Source of the DNA: Massospora cicadina
Taxonomy: Eukaryota > Entomophthoromycota > Entomophthoromycetes > Entomophthorales > Entomophthoraceae
Length of the DNA stretch: 64,000 bases
Reading direction: 5' to 3'
Assembly: GCA_022478985.1 (NCBI GenBank)
Contig: JAKSZP010018550.1
Coordinates: 62,001 to 126,000, forward strand
Part shown: piece by piece, positions 44,692 through 55,618 of the stretch
Layout: each line of letters starts with the position of its first letter
Numbering within the stretch: position 1 is the stretch's first letter
The notes under the pieces: generated by a model
Told to the model about the DNA's origin: nothing
What the model saw: only the letters and a program-made list of their open reading frames with translations
The model's database searches: none
Made by a program: the position numbers and the translations under genes

Positions 44692-45905
44692 TTGAAGGAT
44701 GAGGCGCTCCATGCTGACACCCCTGTCCAGCCTCAAATAGTCCCTATGCACAAACCAGAAGCCGTTAACTCTGGAGAAGTAGCCGCAGTATCTAATGACA
44801 ATAAAGACATTGATACTGCTTACTCTTCTTCTGATGATTCTCCTATGTTCCTTGTATTGCCGCCTCAGTTTAGAAGTTTGGTCACCCGAGTCACCGTATG
44901 GGTCCACAAGATTCCAGTTTATGCCATAATTGACAGTGGCTCCCCCGTGAATGTTATCTCTTCCAAGCTGATGAAACGCATCAAGGTTGCCCCTGACATG
45001 CTGCACTACATGGAGTATGGCACAGCTGGCCCCCAGTGCACCTGATCCACAGGGGCGTATTCTTCTCTCCTGATTCAGTTCGGAAAGCTCACTTTGGATA
45101 CAACCGCTGTCACTTTAGACAACACCAGCTACGATCTGCTCCTTGGAACCCAGTTTCTTTGAGACTATTTGGCTGTTATCCACTATGATGGTGGTTTCCT
45201 CTCCCTTCTAGGACACTGAGTCCCTCTGGTTTTTGAAACTGCCCATGACTCTAGGGCGGATATCAAGGCCCAAGCCTGCCTACTGGAGACTGAAGGACGA
45301 ATTGATCGGCTTGAGTACCATGTCTGGGGCTCTCAAGTCTGGCTGCCCCCTCCCGCTGTGGATGGATCTGAGGGGATGCCGGTTTACTTGCCCTGGGCAA
45401 CTCCCGTGCCCCCAAAATCCCAGGTTGTTGTCAACACCTGGGTCCATGTCAACATTCCCTCAGGGTGTTTACTGGAGGTCTGAGGTCTGGATAACCCATC
45501 TCCCAAGGAAGTGCTGACCTGACCCGGAATCCTTGATCCAGCATACGCTGGGTCAATATCAGTGTTGTTGGCCAACCTGACTGACAAACCAAAAGTTATA
45601 GGACCTAGCCAGCCCACTGCTTACATTTACCTGTTATCAATGGGGGCTGTTGCTGACATCTGAAGCTTTGGGGAATTGAGGGACCTTGGCTTGGAGTCAC
45701 CATCATCAGTTAATTTGGTCGATGCTAACATAGGAAAGGACCTCTCTGATGAACAGCGACTTAAGGTTCAGGAGCTCCTGGAGGAATACTTGGATCTCTT
45801 CTCCACTTTGACCTATGACTTTGGAAGGATGAACGGAGTCCTCCACCATGTAGAAACTGGGGATGCCCCCATTTTGGTCCCGGCCTTACTGCAAGAGCAA
45901 TGTTG
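44692..45905 (+). pseudogene. R8 protease and protease-RT linker
   Basis: Aspartic retropepsin with an intact DSG triad at 44932-44940 (AIIDSGSPVNVISS). A YDLLLGTQFL block follows near 45135. In-frame TGA codons at 45043, 45160, 45217, 45481, 45520 and 45661 all replace probable CGA; the R5 protease reads GYR where R8 has the 45217 stop. The linker ends in the open frame 45676-45906, then a one-base shift leads into the RT frame near 45870. Confidence 0.88.
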
Positions 45906-47230
45906 AAGAGGCCCAGGTTACAGTAGAACTCAAACAGCTGCTTAATGCGGGGCTCTTGGTTCCCTCATGTAGCCCTTGGTCCTCCCCGCTGTTGCTGGTC
46001 CAAAAGAAGGATGGCAAGCACCGGGTGGTGATGGACTATCGACGACTCAACTCCATCACCAAGAAGGACAGCTATCCTCTGCCCCATATTGACGACTTGC
46101 TCCGACTGCTTGCAGGTTCCCAGTACTTCTCAGCCATGGACCTCACCAGTGGGTACTGGCAGGTTGAGATTGCTCCCGAAGACCGAGCCAAGTGTGCTCT
46201 AATCGCCCACAAAGGGCTGTTTGAGCCTACCAGGATGCCCCAAGGCCTTTGCAAAACCCCAGCCACATTCAAGCGCGCCATGGATGGGATCCTTGGGGAC
46301 CTGAATCTCTCCTGTGTCCAGGTCTACCTAGATGACATCGCCGTTTTTTCACGAACTTTTAACGGACATGTTGACCACCTTAGGGAAGTCTTTGAGCATC
46401 TCTGAAAGGCCTCCATCAAGCTGAAGCTCTCGAAGTTCTCCTTCTTCCAGCCTGAGCTAGAGTTTCTAGACCATAAGGTCTCCAAGCGTGGCATTCAACC
46501 TATCCCCAACAAGGTTGATGCTATAGAGAAGATGTCGCGCCCTCAGAGCCTATGAGATATTCAAGTCTTCCTAGATATGGTGGGCTATTACCGTCAGTTC
46601 ATCCCTCAGTTTGCTGACCTGGCTGAGCCGTTGTTCTGCCTCCTACAAAAAAATGTCCCATTTGACTGGCAACCTGAACAGGAACAGGCCTTCAACACCC
46701 TACGTATGGCTTTATGTACTAAACCTGTTCTAGTTCATCCCCATTTTGACAAGCCCTTCTTGCTGTTCACAGATGCTAGCAACGTCGCTGTGGGGGCTAT
46801 CCTGGCTCAGCATGATGAGAACCAGGTTGATCATCCCATATCTTATTTTAGCAAGACCCTAAGCAAGGCTGAACGAAACTACAGCGTTACCAAGAGGGAA
46901 TGCCTAGCCATACTTTTAGCCCTCAAGCATTTTTGGCCCTACCTCTATGGCACCCATTTTACTATCATTACTGACCATTCTTCCCTTCGATGGCTGCAAC
47001 AAATGGAAGACCCTGATGGACGGCTGGCCAGGTGGGCCCTACAACTACAAAGCTACAACTTCACTATTGTCCATTGCACCGGTGCTATTCACCAGAATGC
47101 TGATGGACTCTCCCAGATGCTGGTATTGGCAGTCCTGACCCCAGAGGAGGATCAGCTCTATGACTTAATAGGGCAGCCTGAACGTTGGGAGCTGGAATCC
47201 CCCAGGTCCAAGCCGAATTCCGCCAGATGA
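45863..47230 (+). pseudogene. pol: R8 reverse transcriptase and RNase H
   Basis: Two open stretches in one frame, 45863-46405 and 46577-47230, separated by TGA at 46403 and 46553, again at Arg positions. Fingers: LLLVQKKDGKHRVVMDYRRLN. Palm: MDLTSGYWQVEI, then the intact YLDD at 46325-46336. Connection: VGYYRQFIPQF. RNase H: FTDASNVAVGAIL, TKRECLAILLALKHF and ITDHSSLRWLQ carry the expected acidic residues. This is the best preserved RT of the window. Confidence 0.93.
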
Positions 47231-48367
47231 CTCAAGACACTCAGATCAAGGATGGGTTACTCTACAAGAGAGTCAACAAGAAATGGCTTCCCTAGATCCG
47301 ACCCTCCTCTCATACTGACGTCACCCTGGAAGGCCACTCTAGTGTGGTGCATGGTGCGGTCAAGAAGACCTATGAGTGGCTTAAGTCACGCTGCTACTGG
47401 GACTGAATGGTCAAAACTATCCAAGAGGTTTTGGAAGCCTGCATGACCTGCTGATCCCAAGACTGGGCCAACCCTCGCTATCAGTACTCCGTCGTCGCAC
47501 CCACCAAGCCCTTCAATGTCATCAGTATCGACATGGTGGGTCCCCTCCCACTGGTCTACATGGTCACAAGTATATTATTATGCCATAGACCATCTGACTA
47601 AAAGGGTCGAGGTGATCTCAGTTCCTGCAGCCACGGCCAAGGCTACCGCCTTGTTCCTTGTTTGCTCCATTTTCACCCTGCATGGGTGCCCTCAGACCTT
47701 GCTCTCGGACAATGGTTTGAACTTCACCTCCCAGGTAGTACAGGAGCTAACTTCACTATTTGGAACCACCCAGAGTCGCTGCTCCCTACCACCCTTCTAC
47801 TAATGGGGAGTGGAAAGGGCTAATGGAACTCTCATCTCCATCCTGTGGAGGTTGGATGCCTTGGATCCTGGCCGCTGGAACCACTATTTGTCCAGCGCCC
47901 TGCTTGCATACCGAGTAAGCTGCCACCATGTTATCAAAATGTCCCCATTTGAAGCCCTTTATGGGCGGGCCCCACGACTACCCAGTAGCATCCATTCCCT
48001 GTTCAAAGCCTCCACTTCCAAGAACGCTGATTTAAATATGAGGGCCCTTGCCAATGAAATTGGTCGGCTCCAAGCCCAAGCCACTCAAGGCATTGTTATC
48101 ACCACTGGAAGAGAGACATCCCAATTGAATCTCGGACAACCCTCCTTACCAGAATTTCAACTAGGTGACCTCATTCTCTTTTGTCATCATCGACTGGGAG
48201 GCTGACAGAACAAGCTCGACATACTGTGGTCTGGGCCCTACAAAGTGATACACAAGGTGAAGTCTGAATACTCCATTGCCGATACCAAGCAAGGGACTGT
48301 TGTAAACCAAGTGCATGGTCAGTTCCTCTGGCTGTACTTCCCCTCCGACAGGATCTTTGAAGGGTTC
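47190..48367 (+). pseudogene. R8 integrase (frameshifted)
   Basis: HHCC finger around 47330-47460 (GHSSVVHGAVKKTYEWL then CMTC). Core: ISIDMVGPLP (first Asp), LLSDNGLNFTSQ (second Asp) and VERANGTL (Glu) are all kept, but 1-base indels lie near 47195, 47540-47585 and 47770-47815. After the core comes KMSPFEALYGRAP and the C-terminal part to about 48300. TGA at 47404 and 47452 and TAG near 47296. The reading runs into the 3' LTR without a clear gap. Confidence 0.9.
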
Positions 48368-48782
48368 TGTCAGGATTTGATAAAAATTGTCTCAAATTTC
48401 CATCTTCCAAATCCGGCCATACCAAGTCAATCATCGATTCCAGCCAAGATAAAACTTTTTCTGGATCAACCTTACCTAGTACCGAGTCACATGGAGCGGG
48501 CTTTCCACCTTCTCAGTCAGGTGAGCAACAATATCCATTGAGGACGCCCTCAAGGAGGCCTTTCTGGAAGGTTACTAAAGATCCTGATCGGATGAGGACC
48601 TGAAGATCCTGAAGGCATCGAGTTCCCATGCACCCTATAAATATTGAAGCATTTTGAATTTAATAAAATATTCGGTAAACTAACCTTAATTTTTCCATTT
48701 CCTCTTCATTGCTCACTTCCAATTTTCCAGCTTCGAGCCACCTCAAACCCCGGCGCCAGTCAAGAGAACTGTAGCGCCAACA
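48368..48782 (+). repeat. R8 3' LTR
   Basis: TGTCAGGATTTGAT to AGCGCCAACA, then ATCAT. The preceding purine-rich segment GATCTTTGAAGGGTTC is a weak polypurine tract. Confidence 0.95.
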
Positions 48783-48787
48783 ATCAT

Positions 48788-50150
48788 AATTATTGCTAAA
48801 CATTTTGACATACATTACATTGCTCAGATCTGCTGTAACAGCTATCATGGGTAACTTTGATAAACAATCTGCATTTTGATGTTTTTCTCCAAGTCAATGA
48901 AGGATTTAAAGTCATAAGCCTGCAGTTTGAGAGCCCAGCGGGCTAGACGCCCCTCAAGCTCTTTGAGATTCTGCAACCAGCGTTGCAAAGCGTGATCCGT
49001 TATGACTTAAACTTTACTACATGCAAAGATACCCTATATGCTTATAATCATAGATCAATGTTAATCACTTACGTGCAGTCACAGTATAATTGCGTTTATG
49101 ACAGTTCAGGCTATGACTGCAGTATGCAACAGGGTGTTCTCCCCTTCTTCGTCCTTTTGTGATAGAACTGTTTCAATGACGGAAAAAGACAGACTTTCAT
49201 CTTATCAATGAATTTTTACCAAAATTTGGATAGTGTAGCACTGCTACACCGACCAACGCCATCTAAAGTATGTCAAAGGAGCATTGCCGTTGTTCAGTCC
49301 ATTTGAACATGGCATCTTTCTTTAGTAGCTCAAATAATGGGCTCTAATACAACTGAAGTTGGGGATGAAGGTCAATAGTAGCTGACCATCCCAAAAATAC
49401 TTGTATGTCACACTTAGTGTTCAGCAGAGTCATTTTTCTGATAGCCTCTACCTTAGCCAGTTGAGATTTTAGCCCCATCATGTCTACCAAAAGCCAAGGT
49501 ACTCTAGCTGGTCCTGATGAAGTGACTTTTTCAGGGCTTAATCTTGATGTTGGCCTCAGCCAGATGGCGGAATACCTGCTCTAAATGGGTAAGATGCTCA
49601 TAGAACATACACGAAAAACAATGATATTGATGAAGTACACAATTGCGCAAAACAGCTTCAGGCTGCCAAGGATAGTGTTCATAGCCTGTTGGAACGTAGC
49701 CAGGGCGTTACACAACCCTTGAGGCATAAATGTCAGTTTTAAAGCCCCTTGGATGTGATTACAGTGCTTTATCCTATTCCACCATGAGAAAATTGAATTT
49801 TTCAGTAGCCTGAGATTAAATTCATTGCTGATAAACAGTGAACTCCCTCCTAATTGGCCAAAACATCATCAATCCATAACAAGGGATAAAAGTCCTCCTT
49901 AGTGATACTGTTGAGCTTCTGGTAGTTTATTACTACCCAGTTGATACTGTCCTTTTTTACAATCAGAACTGGTGAAGCCCACGGACTTTTGGATGGTTCT
50001 AGCATCCCTTACTTCAGTAGCTTTTTTTAGTTACTTAGTAACTACTTCTTCAGCTTCTCTAAACTGGAAGATCAGCCAAGCCTTATGGGGAATCATCTCC
50101 AGTAAACAATCAATGGACTACCCTGAGAGCACCCTAAATTATGGTCGTTG
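48788..50150 (-). pseudogene. R7 RNase H and reverse transcriptase
   Basis: On the minus strand: RT fingers near 49940-50010, palm near 49590-49800, then thumb, and RNase H at 48890-49200 with the LQNLKELEG and ARWAL blocks in decayed form. The catalytic box reads YFIN (49626-49637) instead of YLDD, so both aspartates are lost. It continues leftward into the integrase on the far side of R8. Confidence 0.8.
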
Positions 50151-51060
50151 ACAACAAAGATCTCCTTAAATTTTTAAACTAAAGCTATCTCCTTATCCTT
50201 CTGCGCTTTGGACAACCCCATTAAATTTTTGCAAGGTACCACTGCCATTATGCTGGGCTGTTATTTGACAATTAGACCAAATTCATCCAGAGACCCAAAA
50301 TCATGAACCTAAAGGACCTCCTCAACTGGAGTAAAGTGTAAATACATCACAATCTGATGGCGGTCTTGCAATGGTTTTTTTGTAGATTCACTAGTAAAAC
50401 TTTGATCTCACCTTGTTTTGGTAGTATAATACCTAAAGCCACATGAGGCTCAAGCCACAATTACTGATAAGGGCCAATGACTTCCTCATATATCCCGACT
50501 GGTATTTGACTTCTAACTCAGTGTTCACTGGTACTTGGTGTCTGGAGGATACTCATATATCTGCTGGGGTGGGACACTGATCTTTCTTTTTAGTCAATGG
50601 TAGCAAACTGGAATCACCCCATCAATATAAGCAAGGTTGATGTGTCCTATATACACCAGATCCATTGGTATTCTTATGGAAGTGAAATAGATTGGTATCC
50701 GCTATCCTAAAATTTCGAAGGTCTCCTCTGTCATATCAATGACTTCCAAAAGTGTCACATAAAAACATTTCCAATTAGCAGGTCATAATTAGTGCTTGGT
50801 AACACTATTGCTAGAGCTACAATAATTGACCCAAACCACAAAGGTAGCGCACTGTATGCTCCCTCAGAGACTGTGCTTTCAGCTCTTACAGTCCCATACA
50901 ACATTTGATGTTCTAAAATAAGGTTTCAACATCAACTTTGCCACAAAATTAGTAAAAACTTTGTCAACAGGGGCGCCCCTATCTATAATAGTGCGGACTC
51001 AGGTTTTTGCTACAAAAATGTCACAGTATGTATACTCAGAATAAGAAGAATTATGATTGT
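50151..51060 (-). pseudogene. R7 protease and linker
   Basis: On the minus strand the active-site block reads TIIDRGAPVDKV: DSG has become DRG (50975-50983). The surrounding blocks are recognisable by their order only. The linker to the RT contains many stops. Confidence 0.68.
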
Positions 51061-52980
51061 TTAATACATGGATAAAAAATAATATCTCTTTTCAGGGAAG
51101 CTTGTAATCCCCTCACTGACTTTGGGGTATTTTTTGACAATATCATCCACTGGGAGGGAAACGTTTACTCCTTTCATAAAAGGTGTTGATGAGGATGGTC
51201 CCAGCTTGTTGGGAGATATTTGTTCAAAAATTTGACAAGTGTAAGGCTTAGGTTGTTCCTGGGGGCCTCCTTCCACTGTGGCCTTTGCTTGCACTAAAGT
51301 CAGTCTGTTTACCTCTCCAGCCAGCTGCTAATATAGAAATAATGATCATACTGAGGGACTTCAGCAGATTTATAATTCAGCTGGTTCAAGTGGGGCTTAT
51401 GGGTTTAGGATAGCGGAGGTAGAGAGTCCTGTCTCTACTCCACTCCATCTTTTCACTGTTAGCACTAGTCCTGCTGTACGTGATGGACCCAATGATTGGG
51501 ACAACTTTGTGCAAGGTGCTCATAGTGACCAAAATCAAAAATCTACCTCGCATGGCCTACGTTCTTGGATGTCCTAAGATAGCACAAGCTGATAGTTTGA
51601 CTGTTAAAGATCGGCAAAATCAGGTCCAGGCCAATAGTTTGACTGCTGATAGTTGGCATAATTAGGCCCAGGTTGAAAGTTGGGCTGCTGTTGATTGTCA
51701 TAAGCAGGTCCAGACTAGAAGTTAGACAGTTGGGGGTAAATTAGCTAAGGGCAAGGCATGTAATTGTAATAAGGCTTTTGGTTACTGGGAGGAATAAAAT
51801 CAGGGCGGAATGTTTCACCCAAATAAGAAGGTCCATCGACAGCTGCTGAAGTTTTTTTATATGTATTGGGTGGAGTAAAGGTAGTGGATAGATGGCGCAA
51901 AAATTGAACGATCTTGAGCTGTGGTACGTCGCCCACAAAACTGAAGCCATGACGTTGTAAAGTCAGCAATATGGCTTCACCGCCAAGGTCATTGCAATTA
52001 CTACAATGGCTTCAGCTAGAGTGCCTGCCCCTATTAGTACGTGAGCTTCCATTGTAAAGCAGTCTGAAAACTCATCTAGAGTCTCATTATTCTGAAACCC
52101 AATGGTTAAGAGCTCAGCTTTTTTCTGAAACATCTTTGTGGTACCCCCTAACAACCGCAGCACTGTATTCTTCACTGGTTGATATGTAACATAAGCTCTT
52201 GGAAGATAGCAAGTGACTTGGTCAGCGCTCCCAACATCCAAGGCGGATATTAACAATTTAGCATTACGCCGATCTGAGGCTCCTTCTGCTGCAAACTCAA
52301 AGCATTTAAATAAGCATAATGTTCCCATTGCAGTCAAATGGAAGTAGCTTGTCAATAAAAACCTCCTCCTCCCACTCATAACTGCGAGCTGTTGGAGCAT
52401 ACTTAGGAATTATCCTTAAACTATAGGCGTTATCTCGTTGAGAAGCTGGTTCAGTAGGCCCAGCGATGCACAGCTTGTCCGCTGATTCAGGAGTAGCGTG
52501 GGTCCCTTTAGTTGGTAGTATGGCCATCACCTGAAGGGAATCAGTCCACCAAGTCATAGTCACCTCTGGCCCTGCCATCACAGGTTGAGTAGCTCACGCT
52601 GCCTGTGGATTCAGCGAAGAGCATATCAACTGAGTACCCAGCCTCATAATCATCATAATACAACTCTTTCTGGGCGTCCCCTTGTTGTTCATTTACTTTC
52701 CAATGTGGGCGCTGAGGTTGGTAGGTGCTATTCAACTTTTGCTCTGCACAATTTAGTCATTCAGTAGTGTCATATAAGTGATTAGCAAGTTGCCTGTTTT
52801 GTTGTCCAAAGATCTGCATTGACTGAAAGTATTGTCAAGCCGGTTCATTATGTCATTACGCTCCCAAAGGAGATCATCCTGATTCTTGAGCACTGCGTTT
52901 AAAGCATGTTTACTTCCGTTTATTCAGCTGTCCTGGTGTTCCATGATAATTCCTCATTGCTGCAGTCCCAAAGCGACATA
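51061..52980 (-). pseudogene. R7 Gag (broken)
   Basis: On the minus strand, frames 52541-52735, 52306-52581 and 51963-52400 cover the N-terminal and capsid-like parts (TMEAHVLIGAGTLAEAIVVIAM near the end of the latter). A Gln/Asn/Pro-rich repeat (51594-51740) and a degenerate zinc knuckle (51501-51542, FGHYEHLAQSC with both first Cys lost) follow. There is no collagen-like tract, which separates this Gag from those of R2, R4, R5 and R8. The frame 51061-51294 lies between knuckle and protease. Confidence 0.72.
51594..51740 (-). repeat. Three and a half copies of a 42-bp tandem repeat in R7 Gag
   Basis: Units at 51594-51635, 51636-51677 and 51678-51719, plus a partial copy. Each begins AGTTTGACTG or a near variant in + strand view. 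On the minus strand a unit encodes about 14 residues of the type NFQPGPNYANYQQS, just upstream of the zinc knuckle. Confidence 0.8.
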
Positions 52981-53039
52981 GCTGGCTCTTTTTGGAGATT
53001 TTTTATTTTTTATTTTTTATTTTGTGGTTGATCAATGGG

Positions 53040-53058
53040 CCCCCTGTAGTGAACACCA
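53040..53058 (-). other. R7 primer-binding site
   Basis: On the minus strand TGGTGTTCACTACAGGGGG, next to the 5' LTR; one transition from R8. An (ATAAAAA)-like run lies just downstream at about 52996-53022. Confidence 0.88.
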
Positions 53059-53059
53059 C

Positions 53060-53656
53060 TGTTATAAAATTGGTAGTAGGTTGAATATCTGCCATAATAG
53101 TTGCACAGCGTCAAGCCCACTGAGCAATGGATGAACAATATGGAGATCATTGGTCCACAGAAAGAACTTGATAAATTTATTATAATATGAAGTAATAGCT
53201 TCGACCAAACTATCTTTATATAATTTAATATAACAGAAAATACTGGCTTCTAGTAATTCCTCCTTCTTCTTACCAAAAAAATCCCTTTCTTTTAGTTTTC
53301 TCATCACGCATATATATTCATGACTTTAGTTGATTCTGACCCTTTTGCTTAGGATATTGTTTTCCGCCATATCCTCATTGGTCCATCCTCATAGTTGAGA
53401 AGCACTGGCAGAGTCTATTGTTCTTAAATTCTTAATTTCCTTAGTTTGAAGCAATCTACCAAATATTTGTTGTGAGGTGACATCACTTTATCACATTTTT
53501 TAAAGCCAATCCAATAATTATATTTCCTGAGCTTGGTATCGCCTTTATTTGAGGCAATATCACCAATATCATGCTATTATTCAATTTTGGCCAATATTAC
53601 CTTATTCCGACGCAGGTATTTGGTGCTTATTGTCCAATCATTTCAAAATTTTAACA
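53060..53656 (-). repeat. R7 5' LTR
   Basis: In + strand view TGTTATAAAATTGG to AAAATTTTAACA; partner of 40475-41068. Confidence 0.92.
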
Positions 53657-53661
53657 CCAGC

Positions 53662-54560
53662 ACTGCTTTTGTGGCTGCCACTTCTTTTAGTTCAGTTCCT
53701 CAAAATTTTAATATTGATCACTCTAGTGGTTCAGTCCCAGTTAGCCTGGTAAACCTGCCCAAATTTGATAGGCATGATAGTCTATACTTTCATGCGTTTA
53801 TTTGAGATTACAATGGGAAATACTAATAACCAAGCCAAACTGTCCACACTAATAAAATTAATGGACTTTTATAGTCTGGAGCTAGTATTGCAAAAAATAA
53901 CTGAAGCTGGTATGTCTTTTTTAGTACTAGATGGTAAGCTGGTATGTCTTACCTTAACGCCACTAATGTTATTATTGATTAGTTTAGTGGCAGAACTGAT
54001 AATAGGAATAAAAAACGCCTACTTGACTATTGACTTCAAGCCTGGATAAGAACTTTTGTCCTTCACCAATTGCTTTTACTATGATGCTCAAGTAATTTAT
54101 TTAGCCAATGCTCTGAATTATTTCTATTCTCAGATTGCTTTCCACCACGATGTGAGCTGCACAAGGAATTGTATTGGGCTATGATACCTGGTTTGAATTC
54201 AAATACTTTTTTTAGTTCTAGATGGTGCTTGAATTCAAATACTACCACTACCAAAATGGTAAATTACCTTCAACGCTGCGCCCTTAAAATTTGGCTCCTA
54301 ATACCAACTCCTAATACCAGCCTTCCAAGAAAGGGTCATGTATTCATTTACTGACTTCACCCACTGACATGGATTGATAAAAGCTCTAGAGGAGTATAAA
54401 GGGGATTTTCTACTTTCTCCATACATGCAAACATTCCAGTTAATGGCCCAATCAAAATAGAATACTGCCTTGTCAATGGAACGTCCAATATGAGTATAGA
54501 AAAAGTTCTTGCTACACCTCCTCAGCCATAGGCAAGTAACAGCCTAGTGTATTACGTGAG
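53662..54560 (+). pseudogene. R6 Gag, continued
   Basis: After R7 the + strand resumes with TAFVAATSFSSVPQ and a capsid-like opening VSLVNLPKFDRHDSLYFHAF (frame 53533-53805, whose first part is R7 LTR). Later stretches (53765-54049 and onward) are out of frame. No zinc knuckle can be read. Confidence 0.58.
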
Positions 54561-54599
54561 TCAAGCAGATACTCTTGATGTTAATATGCTTATCAGCGC

Positions 54600-54960
54600 A
54601 AATAACCATGTTAAATGTACTTACGTTGAAATCAGTATGTGCAATGTACCAGTGTGGGCAATCATAAATAGCGTTGGACCTACCAACCTATTATCTTAAT
54701 GTTAATGAAGAAACTTGAGACTGTGCTTGATATTCCCTTTGAAAAATATGGTACCGTGGGACCTAGACCCATTACCTCACTCAGAGCTTATAGTTCTTTG
54801 CTGAGGTTAGAGTAAAAATTGTCTGTTCCAGCCATCGTTTTACCTCGTGACAATTATGAGTTACTTATTAGTACTTCTTATATGGTATATAGGCATAAAG
54901 CCAAGCCTGAAGCTAATATTTTGGATGTAGGGGACAAAAATTTCCACTGTTTATACCCAG
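54600..54960 (+). pseudogene. R6 protease relic
   Basis: The block VPVWAIINSVGPTNLLS is the retropepsin active site with DSG changed to NSV (54667-54675). Downstream, VLPRDNYELLISTSYM fits the second half of the protease. No RT block is found between here and the 3' LTR at 55619. Confidence 0.68.
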
Positions 54961-55618
54961 GAATCCTCAGTTGAGGAATGCGTCCTGGAGGGTGAAGCTA
55001 CCAAGCGTTCCGCTAAAATCACTGATGTTTTTCTGCTGACACCTTTTGAGACTATGGTTTTTTATCAGGTCTGTTCCAAATATTAGAGAACAGCGTGTAT
55101 GCCGCGCCCCATGGTCTTCAAAGCTGCTGCAGATAGAATCTACTTCCCAGCTTGAGTTCACTTCTCAACCTCCCTTTACTGTGAATTTTAAGTCTAGTAA
55201 TGGAATTATTCCTATCAATATCATAAAAGCTTCCAATGCGCCTTAAATCTACATCAGCATATTTCAAAGTCCCACAGGATTCCCCTCCACGCTGGATGAA
55301 ACTGTACTGTTGAACCTGGCTGTTAAGCCCTTTTCAGAACAGATATTACGTTACAAATGCCAGATGGTTTTTATGCTAGTATCCATTCACCAACTTGCTA
55401 ATCCATAAAAAGATTTTATTACCTCCCATGGTGCTGTTTATCCTCACCAAGGAAAAATTAAGGAGTCTTTGGAAAATACCTACTTTTGCCCAGTGTACAT
55501 CAAACAGTATCAAAAATTATTTTTGTATATGCGTTGCATGGCCTAATGGTCTAATAATCTTAGTTACATCTAACTCCCATTTATTTTATGCTTGGGTGTT
55601 TAGTCAAATGGGGAGAAA
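54961..55618 (+). other. R6 internal sequence of unclear coding content, then polypurine tract
   Basis: Frames 55046-55246 and 55395-55742 are open but match no pol domain I recognise; the second runs into the LTR. TCAAATGGGGAGAA at 55604-55617 is purine-rich and corresponds to CAGTCAAGGGGGG of R1. Confidence 0.45.

Larger units (their letters stand above)
42262..48782 (+). mobile_element. R8: youngest and most complete Ty3/gypsy element, collagen-like Gag
   Basis: 6521 bp with LTRs of 417 and 415 bp and perfect ATCAT duplications (42257-42261 and 48783-48787). Order: 5' LTR, primer site, Gag with collagen-like tract and zinc knuckle, DSG protease, RT with YLDD, RNase H, HHCC/DDE integrase, 3' LTR. 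All catalytic residues I can check are present. At least nine in-frame stops, almost all TGA at Arg positions, and a few 1-base indels have killed it. It sits in the R7 integrase. Confidence 0.95.
40475..53656 (-). mobile_element. R7: Ty3/gypsy element of the R1 family, split by R8
   Basis: LTRs of 594 bp (40475-41068) and 597 bp (53060-53656), flanked by CCAAC (40470-40474) and CCAGC (53657-53661). On the minus strand: primer site, Gag (no collagen tract), protease, RT, RNase H, integrase, polypurine tract. R8 is inserted at the start of the integrase. Without R8 it is about 6.65 kb. Catalytic sites are lost in protease, RT and integrase. Confidence 0.9.
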
